Source: an uncultured Aquimarina sp.
GTDB taxonomy: Bacteria > Bacteroidota > Bacteroidia > Flavobacteriales > Flavobacteriaceae
Reading direction: 5' to 3'
NCBI GenBank assembly: GCA_947496705.1
Contig: CANMDW010000013.1
Span: 62,001 to 126,000 of the forward strand
DNA: 64,000 nucleotides
This document shows, one piece after another, positions 1 to 9,400 of the stretch. Within the stretch, counting starts at the first letter, position 1. Each line of letters starts with the position of its first letter. The notes under the pieces are model-generated. The model was not told where the DNA came from, did no database searches, and saw nothing but the letters and a program-made list of their open reading frames with translations. The position numbers were made by a program, and so were the translations under genes.

Positions 1-156
1 CCATATTACAATACATTTAAAGTTACTCGTTGTTTTAGCATATAAATATAATGAACTCATTTGAACTTTTCATTCTGGGCTGCAAAAACGACATTTTCCC
101 GCTTCCAGACACAAAGCTTAAATAAATTTAATTTTTTATTTGAAACTGGCCCCATC

Positions 157-1023
157 CTAATCCTCAAAATATCTGAAATTTAGCATTTGTGCAACATAAG
201 AATAGATCTCGGGAAATTTTTCCTTTAACTCTTTTGGAGACTCCATAAAGACCTCTACCAGGACAGCGATAAACTCGAATTTATCGGTATATGCATAGTC
301 TCTTAATATTTTGGTTGCTACTATTTTTTCTCTCACTTCGGTAGCTCCCAGATATTTCTCTAATTGTAAAAAGGTATCATAAAAAATCTCAGAACTAATA
401 TCGTTATTCTTTATAGCGTTGTAATGAATGGCATGTGTAATCTCATGAATCCCCAAACTTTTTCCTTTATCCTGATGTAGATTTCCTTTTTGAAAGTCTT
501 TCCACGAAAGTGCTAATGCTTTAGATCGCGGATTAAACTCCCCTATGTTTTCGGTCTTATTCAAAATAGAGTAAAATGATGCGGGATATAGAATTATTGT
601 ATGAAGATATTCTAGTAGATAATGTCGCATACCAAAGGTAAGCTGAATCACCATCATAGTGATTTGCATACGCATAAAACCATCGATAACCAATCCTTCT
701 CTACTCACAAATTTGGTATCGTCTAAAAACCTCGCAGTTCTATGCTCAAAATATCGCTTTCTTTTTTTATCCAAAGTATTATAAAAATCATTCTCTTCCA
801 GAAATGACTTAAGTGATGAAGGTAATTTTTTAAGTTTTGGGTAATAATGAATAAAATAAGGCTTCTTATTATATTTTACATACACCGATTCGAGATATCG
901 TAATACATAGTATATGCAAATCGAAACAATCCCAACGGTGACAACAACCCCCAATACTGTTTGAAATATCGTATTAGAAGGAACTTCTTCTTGTGTTAAT
1001 AAGGTAAATATATAAAGATTCAA
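157..1023 (-). CDS. MtfA-like zinc-dependent peptidase (M90 family)
   Basis: This 288-residue protein has one hydrophobic segment near the N-terminus (about residues 22-42), so it is probably anchored in the inner membrane. The zinc-binding motif HEITH lies at residues 193-197, in a context typical of the MtfA/M90 peptidases, and the downstream acidic stretch around residues 245-257 could supply the third ligand. In E. coli MtfA interacts with the Mlc glucose regulator; that role should not be assumed here. The start is a TTG at 1021-1023. No ATG occurs before residue 117, and a second truncated copy at 15.6-15.9 kb keeps the same TTG at the same place, which supports this start. It stands alone, with no co-directional partner. 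Family assignment is good; the substrate is unknown. Confidence 0.85.
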   Translation of the reverse strand: MNLYIFTLLTQEEVPSNTIFQTVLGVVVTVGIVSICIYYVLRYLESVYVKYNKKPYFIHYYPKLKKLPSSLKSFLEENDFYNTLDKKRKRYFEHRTARFLDDTKFVSREGLVIDGFMRMQITMMVIQLTFGMRHYLLEYLHTIILYPASFYSILNKTENIGEFNPRSKALALSWKDFQKGNLHQDKGKSLGIHEITHAIHYNAIKNNDISSEIFYDTFLQLEKYLGATEVREKIVATKILRDYAYTDKFEFIAVLVEVFMESPKELKEKFPEIYSYVAQMLNFRYFED

Positions 1024-1183
1024 AAGGGATAATCTAGGTTAAGTCTACTAAAAATAACGTTTTAGAAACAAAAATGGTATTAAAATCGCAATTTAACATT
1101 AATAAGTCTTATGCAGATACTCTATTTATGATCATAACTCTTGCTAGTGGCGAGTGCAAAAACTCACAAAAACGCCTGCAAAA

Positions 1184-1520
1184 CTTCTTGAACCCTCACA
1201 AAAGCGGTCTTCACCCTTCAAGAAACTTCTTGACGCCTCAGAAAAGCCCGAATATTGGGTGCGATATCATGTTATATGCTCAAAAAGGCTATGTTCACCT
1301 TTCAATAAATTTCTTGGACCCTCATAACAGGTTTGATAAGGGTCCAAGAAATTTATTGCCTACAAAACCCAGAAAAAAAAGAGGGTTCGAGAAATTTCTC
1401 GAACAGCCATTCTTACAGTAATACGCTCTCAAGAAGTTTCTTGAACCCTCGCGCTACCTTTTGCGAGGGTTCAAGAAAATTGTTGCTGCTTTTTACTGCT
1501 TTTGTGAGGGTTCGAGAAGA
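1184..1520. repeat. Cluster of related inverted repeats, core TTCTTGAACCCTC
   Basis: At least six copies of the core TTCTTGAACCCTC or close variants lie in both orientations in the gap 1024-1537. Forward copies are at 1185-1197, 1227-1239, 1311-1323 and 1438-1450; reversed copies are at about 1338-1350, 1466-1477 and 1506-1518. They form a perfect 19-bp inverted repeat (1303-1321 with 1340-1358), a perfect 20-bp palindrome (1385-1404) and a perfect 16-bp inverted repeat (1437-1452 with 1463-1478), plus a 7-bp pair at 1218-1233. Reading frames across the region are artefacts of the repeats. It may be a protein-binding array, a REP-like element or a set of terminators. No other gene is seen in this gap. 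Confidence 0.8.
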
Positions 1521-1537
1521 AAAATTTATGGATTTTA

Positions 1538-2203
1538 CTACTCATCCCCTTCTTCTACCGCTGTGGTTTTGACCGAACCACCTGATAGTTTAGGAAAAAT
1601 ACGTTCTGCAACAGTCCGGCCAAAGGTACTACGGGCCTGTAGATAATTATTCTCGTACTGCCTTCTTAAGTTTGCTTGTGCCATCTCTTCCTCGGCCTCG
1701 GCAACTTTTACTGCCTTGATCGCAGTATTCAATATGGTAATAGCATCTTTTGAGTTTGTTACATCGGCAGCTAATGTAGCCGCTTCTGCAAATAGGGGAT
1801 GATCTTCACCCAGACTTTCAAATCGCAATACCACGTTATCTACCTCATCAGGTTCTTCTTGTACCGGCAGTTTGACCAGATCACCAAATTTTCCACTCGG
1901 AAAAACCGTAAGCAACGCACGGTTATCCGGGTGTTCACGATCATACTTCTCACAAGCCCTGAAAGCATTGCGCACTGCATTATCTAGCAGGCTATCTGCA
2001 TATGATAAATCGTCATTGGCATCCTCTCGCAAAGTTATTTTTGCCAGCCGTTCTTCTTTTTTTGCGATAAGGTTGTTGTAATAGGGTTCGATCACAGTAA
2101 CCAATGTTTCTCCTCCTTTGATCTTTCTAGCAAATCTCATATGCCTGCGGGTGGCATTAAGATGTTTGTTGGTACTGTCCCGCTCAAATAGCATTTGTGC
2201 CAT
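1538..2203 (-). CDS. Conserved-looking hypothetical protein, alpha-helical
   Basis: The family is not recognised. The frame opens at a GTG at 2287, but I prefer the ATG at 2203 (221 residues). It follows a T/A-rich leader usual for this phylum, and the extra 28 residues look like translated AT-rich leader. The protein is rich in Ala, Glu, Arg and Lys with many predicted helical stretches, no signal peptide and no membrane segment, so it is probably cytoplasmic. It has an acidic linker (about residues 115-122) and an acidic C-terminus. It ends 18 bp from the inverted-repeat cluster, and nothing nearby hints at a role. Confidence 0.6.
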   Translation of the reverse strand: MAQMLFERDSTNKHLNATRRHMRFARKIKGGETLVTVIEPYYNNLIAKKEERLAKITLREDANDDLSYADSLLDNAVRNAFRACEKYDREHPDNRALLTVFPSGKFGDLVKLPVQEEPDEVDNVVLRFESLGEDHPLFAEAATLAADVTNSKDAITILNTAIKAVKVAEAEEEMAQANLRRQYENNYLQARSTFGRTVAERIFPKLSGGSVKTTAVEEGDE

Positions 2204-2963
2204 AAATAAAAAATTAAAATTAATAAAATGATTGAGTGCAATCACCAGGGATTGCAATGCGGGGTAGGATACATTAATCGAAGTCACGAATATATACTTT
2301 TATCCCATATAAATAGTATTTGCAGTACGCCCCACCAGGGTATAGTAGCTCCTTTTTTAAAAAAATATAGTGTGTATTTTTTAAAATCATTAAACAGAAA
2401 CTATTGATTAACAGATTTTTATGCCGGATTCCTTTTGAACAGAAGAAGCGATGTTAAAAATTTGTTATTTAATATTTTCCGGGTTTTCTGATGTGGGTTC
2501 TTTTATTGAAATCTGTCTTGACTTTTTGTTATTAAATAGTTAACTGTGGTTTTGCCGTAACCCGACACAGCTTTCTTTTACATAACTTTAAGCAAACCTT
2601 AACCAAAACCTAAGCCAATGTTAAAAACAACATATTCCTTTTTCCCCTACCCCGACCAAATTCTAAAGTTGAGATCCAGACCCTGGACCCCGGATCCCGA
2701 ACTTCCGACTTCCGTCACCCCCAGCCCCTAAAGGGGAGTACTATTGCTACATTTTATACGGTGCTTCCGTCTCCGATCCTAATTTTTAACCAAACTTTAA
2801 CAAAAACACGCTCAGAGTTTCAAAAAATGAAACTAATGTGTTTTAATATTGTACAGAAAAATGAATTGGACCATACACGAAACGGATATGAGAACCTCTT
2901 TGGTTTGGTGAAGAAAAAATATGGGAAAGCAATTAATTATTAACTATCAATCAACTCATTCAT
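2204..2963. other. 760-bp intergenic region upstream of the YD-repeat module
   Basis: No convincing gene was seen. The segment is AT-rich except for a C-rich patch near 2645-2735 that includes CCCC-TAAA-GGGG at about 2718-2737. It carries one copy (2818-2837) of the 20-bp repeat also found downstream of the YD module. It should hold the promoter of the gene starting at 2964, but I could not identify a confident Bacteroidota promoter (TTTG with TAnnTTTG). Confidence 0.5.
2818..2837 (+). repeat. 20-bp direct repeat, left copy flanking the YD module
   Basis: TTTCAAAAAATGAAACTAAT occurs here and, identically and in the same orientation, at 12120-12139. The first 15 bases are themselves a short inverted repeat (TTTCA-AAAAA-TGAAA). 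The two copies bracket the YD/toxin module at a distance of 9.3 kb. Confidence 0.7.
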
Positions 2964-5900
2964 ATGAAAACTAATCTGAAAATTGAAATTATTAAGAAAA
3001 TTACAATACTACTATTCCTATGGGGTTTTGTATACGTTAACGCTCAACAAGGATCATTCAATCATCCTGACCTGGTTCCTCAACCTAAAACTCCTGAGAC
3101 TTCATCATTAGAAAAATATATATCAGTACCGGTAAGTTTGCATACGGGTACCCCAAATATTTCCATCCCAATTTATACCATCAATTATGGTGGTATGACA
3201 GTCCCAATTACACTTAGCTATGATGCGTCTGGTATTAAGGTTACGGAAATGGCCTCGGAGGTAGGGTTAAAATGGAGCTTGTCTGTAGGGGGAGCCATTA
3301 CCAGAATTATAAAAGGAGGCCCCGATGAGGGATCAATAAATGGAGCTAGTCAAAGTAGTGTGCCAATTGAAGGCTACTATCAAGATTACGGTATCAGTAA
3401 GTTAAAAGGTTATTTTGAATCAATAGGTTTTTCTGAAGAGGTCATAAATCATTGGATCAATGACATATCTAGTGGCACAAAGGATATGGAGCCCGATTTG
3501 TTTTCATTCAATGCGCTAGGTCACTCTGGCAGATTTTTCTTTAATCAGAATCGAGAGATTGTAAATTTTACAGGGAATGATTATAAAATGGAACTTTTGG
3601 ATTACAGTTCAAGAAACTTCAACCATTGGAGGGTTACCACCCCTAATGGTATACAAATGACATTTGGTAACAACACTAATGCTATAGAAGATTCTTACGC
3701 TGCGCCGGTGAATGTATTCTTAAATCACTATGAAAAAAGAGCATGGTATATGACTAATGCCTATAATCCAGCAACAAATAAAGAAATCACTTTTGAATTC
3801 AATAAAAGGGAGTATAGGGACCTTTCTGTAACAAATAAAACAATGGCGGGATTAATATATGACCCCACGACCTATAGTTGGGGGGCTGGATGTATAGGAC
3901 AAGTTCCTCTGTCTAATGCTTACTGTGGATTATTTGAGTTAGATTCATCAAACAACAGGGCTATATGGAGTGATCAAATGGTAAGAAGTCCTGAACTTTC
4001 AAAAATCAAGGCTGGAGAAATTCAGGTAGAATTTATAAGATCAGATCGAGATGATACGCGTGGACAAGTTACTATGCCAGGGGGGAAAACTAAAATAGAT
4101 GAAATTATTATTAGTTATAAAGGGGATTGTGTTAAAAGATTCATTTTAAATTATGAATATACTACATCTCCTGATAGTGTTAATATGGATAATTTAATGC
4201 CACAACCTAGTCAGGGGACTTTTAATCACATAAAAAAAAGATTATACCTGACTGAAGTTAGAGAAAAAACATGTACTGGAACCCTATCTGATAAAATATA
4301 TCATCTTGAATATTATAATAAAGGATCACTCCCATCCAGGGTATCTTTTGCACAAGATAAATGGGGCTATTATAATGGTGCCAATAATAACAAAAGTTTA
4401 TATCCTGCTTTAGGTATTTGTAATAGTTTCAACGGAGTTGCCAATAGAAGTGTTAGCACTACCAATACAAATGCAGGAACACTCAATAAAATAATATTTC
4501 CAACTGGAGGGAGTCAAGAATATGTATATGAAAACCATGAACATTCGGGTACAGTATCAGAACCTACTGAGGAAGAACAATGGGTCTCGATAGCATCGAA
4601 TAATAGTTATTCGCTAGCCAATAATCAAGATTTTGTAGAAGGTTCTTTCACTTATCAATATGGTGAGACTGTACGAACTAAAGTGACACTAATTAAAAAT
4701 GGCTATGTAAATCCATGTACTCAGGAATCTCCAAATGACTACGGATTTATAAGTGCAAAAGCTTTAATAATTACCGATGCGAATACAGGAGAAATAGTTC
4801 TCGATTATGGATATGGTAACGTTCCGCAAAGCATATATGATAGTGAAGGATTTGGTGAAAAGCAGTTCAATATCAATTTAGATCCTGGAGATTATAATTA
4901 CAAACTCTATACATATAAAAGCAATTATAACGGAGGCAGTTGTTTTGATGTAAAATTTAGGCATGAAGCCCTTCAGCTTGTACAAGTACCTCCAAATGAA
5001 GTAGATAATTTAATAGGTGGGTTAAGGTTAAAAGAAATTAAATATAGGGATCAAGACGAGACAATTATAAAAACAGATCGCTATACATACTCGTCCCCTA
5101 AACTGATCAATAATCCCAATTTTGTAAGAAAGTTATGTTGGGATGCTGACCCAACTGTAAATGGATTTGTAGATATAATAGATGATAATGGTAATTTTTA
5201 TTCTACATTAAAACTAGCACTACTCAATCAAGAAGGGAGTTTTGTATTAGCAACTATACAGGATCCATATGCATTAAATTTTTCAGGTTCTCATATCACT
5301 TATGGAAATGTTACAGAATATAACAGTGAAGGGTATACAAATTATATATTTGGCCAGCCACTTACATATAAGGAATCTGTTGCTTATTCCCGTATAGATG
5401 ATTATCCCCCTAAGCCAGTTTATCAAAGTGATTACGCCGGTAAGCTATTAATAAAAAGAGTATTTGATTCTGATGGGAACTTAAAAATCCGAGAGAATTA
5501 TGAATACAGTGTTACACAAAAAAATGTTGATGTTAAAGGCGGTAGTTTTGCAAGGGTGCCTCAGGGAAACCTGGTTTTAAATCCAGGAGTGTTTTATGAC
5601 ATTAAACAAGAAGTGGTGCAACTGGATAAAAAACAAGTAAAACAGTATTACCATGATAAAGAAATAACAATTGCCACAGATTATGTCTATGAGAGCCCAT
5701 TCCACTATATGCCTACCAAAATAGTGGTTAGCAATAGTAATAATGACCAAATCATAACCAAAAACCAATATCCTCCGGATTTGTTCTCTACTTCTCATGT
5801 ATTGAACCTACAACATAGAATTGCTAACCCAATTAAAACAGAAAATTACATTAAGAAAAGTGGTAATACGACAGAAGCATTACAATCAACACAGTTGTCG

Positions 5901-6395
5901 AAATATAGTGCAACTCCTGCGACATCAAACCTGACGCTTCAGACTTCAATCGAAACTTCAAAAGGAGATGCCAATTTAGAAGAGCGAATATCGTTTGACA
6001 AATATGACAGTAGCGGGAATCTGTTACAGTATAAAAAAACTGATGGTACCCAAATAAGCTATATCTGGAGCTACAATAAGGTGTATCCCGTAGCCAAAAT
6101 AGAAAATGCGGCTTTTTCTGAAGTGGCAACGGCACTGGGAATTTCAGAAAACGATCTTAAGAATTTTAATGAGGCCAACCTTTCACAGCTAGAGGGCTTA
6201 CGAACCACACTGCCCAACGCCATGGTCACTACCTATACCTATGATCCTTTGGTTGGGGTAACCAGTATGACCGATCCCCGGGGCTATACCACCACCTATC
6301 ATTATGATGAGTTTAACCGCCTGGAATTTGTGAAAGATGCCGAGGGGAACCTGGTCTCAGAAAACAAATATCACTACAAAGGGCAGTCTAACTAA
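2964..6395 (+). CDS. Secreted YD-repeat (RHS-type) protein, N-terminal partner
   Basis: A signal peptide (about residues 1-28, ending NAQ) is followed by a large beta-rich body of the SpvB/RHS type. It opens with a motif typical of secreted Bacteroidota YD proteins (SVPVSLHTGTPNISIPIY, near residue 53) and ends with true YD repeats (YTYDPLVGVTSM and YHYDEFNRLEFV, about residues 1080-1125). It has no RHS core domain or toxin tip. Those are in the next gene, which starts 12 bp downstream, so the pair probably works as one split RHS system. The last ~500 bp are visibly richer in G+C than the AT-rich body, matching the start of the next gene. Function is inferred: export and encapsulation or display of an effector. 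Confidence 0.8.
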   Translation: MKTNLKIEIIKKITILLFLWGFVYVNAQQGSFNHPDLVPQPKTPETSSLEKYISVPVSLHTGTPNISIPIYTINYGGMTVPITLSYDASGIKVTEMASEVGLKWSLSVGGAITRIIKGGPDEGSINGASQSSVPIEGYYQDYGISKLKGYFESIGFSEEVINHWINDISSGTKDMEPDLFSFNALGHSGRFFFNQNREIVNFTGNDYKMELLDYSSRNFNHWRVTTPNGIQMTFGNNTNAIEDSYAAPVNVFLNHYEKRAWYMTNAYNPATNKEITFEFNKREYRDLSVTNKTMAGLIYDPTTYSWGAGCIGQVPLSNAYCGLFELDSSNNRAIWSDQMVRSPELSKIKAGEIQVEFIRSDRDDTRGQVTMPGGKTKIDEIIISYKGDCVKRFILNYEYTTSPDSVNMDNLMPQPSQGTFNHIKKRLYLTEVREKTCTGTLSDKIYHLEYYNKGSLPSRVSFAQDKWGYYNGANNNKSLYPALGICNSFNGVANRSVSTTNTNAGTLNKIIFPTGGSQEYVYENHEHSGTVSEPTEEEQWVSIASNNSYSLANNQDFVEGSFTYQYGETVRTKVTLIKNGYVNPCTQESPNDYGFISAKALIITDANTGEIVLDYGYGNVPQSIYDSEGFGEKQFNINLDPGDYNYKLYTYKSNYNGGSCFDVKFRHEALQLVQVPPNEVDNLIGGLRLKEIKYRDQDETIIKTDRYTYSSPKLINNPNFVRKLCWDADPTVNGFVDIIDDNGNFYSTLKLALLNQEGSFVLATIQDPYALNFSGSHITYGNVTEYNSEGYTNYIFGQPLTYKESVAYSRIDDYPPKPVYQSDYAGKLLIKRVFDSDGNLKIRENYEYSVTQKNVDVKGGSFARVPQGNLVLNPGVFYDIKQEVVQLDKKQVKQYYHDKEITIATDYVYESPFHYMPTKIVVSNSNNDQIITKNQYPPDLFSTSHVLNLQHRIANPIKTENYIKKSGNTTEALQSTQLSKYSATPATSNLTLQTSIETSKGDANLEERISFDKYDSSGNLLQYKKTDGTQISYIWSYNKVYPVAKIENAAFSEVATALGISENDLKNFNEANLSQLEGLRTTLPNAMVTTYTYDPLVGVTSMTDPRGYTTTYHYDEFNRLEFVKDAEGNLVSENKYHYKGQSN

Positions 6396-6407
6396 AAAAT
6401 TAAAAAA

Positions 6408-9400
6408 ATGATACGACATAGTATATATCATCACATAAAAAACATAGTTGTTCTTTTACTATTCCTTGCCATAACAGATAACATGTATGGCCAGGGGTGT
6501 AATATTAATGTTACTGATGTAACTTTTCCAGAAAATGGAGGAGGTGCACAAAGAACCTTGGGATCTAATTGTATCGGAGGTATTTTTGGTATCGGCGGAA
6601 AACCCAGTTGGATTACTGCATCAATTTCCGGAAGCATTTTATACATCACAGCTTCTGTAAATTCAGGACCCGAGCGTAGCGGTACCATCGTCATCACCTA
6701 TAACGGCAATACCAGTGGCGGGGTCTTAGTAAGCCAGGATGCAGCCACTACCCCTGCAGCCCCCACCGTAGAATCGATTACCAACAATTGTGGAAACACG
6801 GTGATCACCAGGGGAAATCCTCCTCCCAATGTGACCTGGTACTGGCAAGAGACAAATTCAGGCATTAGCATTGCTAATAGCAGTAAATCGGTGACCAGAA
6901 CCAGTGGAACCAGATATTATTTAAGAGCTCGGAATAATGAAAATGGGTTATGGAGCAGTATCAGAACGATCAATTATACAATACATATAGTCCCTTCAGC
7001 GCCGCCAACTCCTTTGGTTACTGAAAACTGTGGAAGCACAACCCTAAGCTACAATGGTGCTCCTCCCAACAAAGTTACCTGGTATTGGCAGAGTTCTGCT
7101 TCGGGTACCAGTACCTCCAACGCCAATGCTTCAATTACCAAGACCAGTGGGAGCACTTACTATTTAAGAGGCCGAGGTGATGCGGGATGCTGGGGTCCCT
7201 CGGTATCGGTTACCTATAGTATCAAAGCAGTACCCGGTATACCCGCTGCCCCAACCATAACCAATAATTGCCAAAATACTGTGTTAACCCGGGCTAACCC
7301 ACCCAGCGGGATTACCTGGTACTGGCAAAGCAGTGCTATCGGGACCAGTACTGCCAATACATCGATCTCGGTAACCCGAACCAGTGGCAGTACCTATTAT
7401 TTAAGAGCAAGACATAATAACAACCTATGCTGGAGTACCGCAAGAACCATCAACTACAATATAGACCCCGGCCCACTGTGGTATGCCGATACCGATGGCG
7501 ATGGATTGGGTGATCCCAACACCTCACAATATGCCTGTATACAACCTTCGGGCTATGTAAGTAACAGTAATGATAAATGTCCCGATGAATATGGCGAGCT
7601 ACAGGGATGTATCTATACTCCCTATAATAATGTCACTCTCTCTGATGAAAATTACATCTTTACGCGTCTGTATCAAAGGGAAATGATATCCTTCAATAAC
7701 CTCCTATATAACAGAGATGTGATTGAAAGTATCACCTACTATGATGGGTTGGGAAGACCCAAGCAGCAGATCGCTATCAAAGGTACCCCTGCAGAAAAAG
7801 ACCTGGTCACCCATATCGATTATGATGACTATGGAAGACAGGATAAAGAGTATTTACCCTTTGCATCCAATGGCATTCCCGGGGCATATAAAGTAGTAAA
7901 TGTAGCCAATGACATTAACAGCTATTATCAAAATACATATCCTGATGATTTTACCGGGGTAGCCCTGGCCAATGTCAATGCCTATAGCCAAAGTATTTTT
8001 GAACCTTCTCCGCTAAATAGGGTAAAAGAACAAGGAGCACCAGGTAAGGACTGGAAAGCCAATCCCAATAACAACACCGATCATACCATCAAATTTGATT
8101 GGGATACCAATGATACCAGTGAAGTAATATATTTTAGTGTTGATTTTACCGATCCAAACAATACCGAAGCTCCCACTTTGGTCAAAAACCCGAATTACGT
8201 AGCTAATCAACTCTATGTCAACATCATCAAAGATGAAAACTGGAAACCCGAAGATGGTGATCTTCGTACCACCAAAGAATACAAAGACAAACTTGGCCGC
8301 GTAGTTCTTAAAAGAACCTTTATAGACACTTCTGTCCCAGGCGGAGCACCGGAAGGGGCCGACACCTACTACGTCTACGATGACTTTGGTAACCTTACCT
8401 TTGTGATCCCACCCAAAGTGGATACTAGTGACGGAGTATCGAATAGTGAGCTTACCGAACTATGTTATCAATACAAATATGATTTTAGAAACCGCCTGAT
8501 CGAAAAGAAGATTCCCGGCAAAGATTGGGAGTATATTGTGTATAACAAACTCGATCAACCGGTATTAACCCAACATGCCAACTTAAGAAAAGAAAACTCC
8601 GGCCTACCCTATCACCTATGGCAATTTACCAAATACGACGCCTTTGGTAGAGTAGCCTATACCGGATTAACCTCTAATAATAGCAACCTAAATGTGATAC
8701 GATACAGATATCAAGATGCTGCTATTCAATATGAAACCCGTATAGCAACTCCCAATACCATGGACAATATACAGGTGTACTACAGTAAAGACGCCAGACC
8801 TACCGGGGGTATGGATATCTATACGGTGAATTATTATGATGATTATACCTTTTTACAGAGCGAATCAACACCTGAGTTTACCAATCCGCAAACTGTATTG
8901 GGACAAACGGTAGTACTTAATACCAAATCGTTGCCTACAGGATCTAAAGTACGGGTTTTGGAAACAGCATATCCCATCGAATGGATTACTACGGTAACCT
9001 ACTATGACAAAAAGGGAAGAGCTATCTATGTGGCCAGTAACAATGAACACCATAATACTATCGATGTTATAGAAACCCAGTATGATTTTGCAGGTAAAGT
9101 ACTCAAAACCAAAACTACGCATACCAAAGAAGGTAATGCACCCATTATAACCATAGATACATTTGAATATGATCACGTAAGCAGACTGCTTACCCAAACC
9201 CAAAAGATCAATACGCAAAACAAAGAAGTCATTGCAGAAAATAGTTATGATGCTCTTGGGCAACTCACTAGTAAAAAAGTAGGTGGTGGATTGCAGAAGG
9301 TGGATTATACATATAATGTAAGAGGGTGGTTAAAAGGGATTAACAATGGCAATACCGCAAACGGAGATCTCTTTGGATTTGCCATAGACTATAATAATGG

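Noticed and set aside
1184..1520. Possible CRISPR array
   Set aside because: Copies are in both orientations with irregular spacing and no uniform spacers; no cas genes are present.
1074..1646. Open frames on the plus strand between the mtfA-like gene and the next gene
   Set aside because: They are translations of the inverted-repeat array and of the opposite strand of a better gene, with no family or signal features.
2761..2943. 60-codon frame upstream of the YD genes
   Set aside because: GTG start, no recognisable features, and it runs through the 20-bp repeat; more likely leader DNA.
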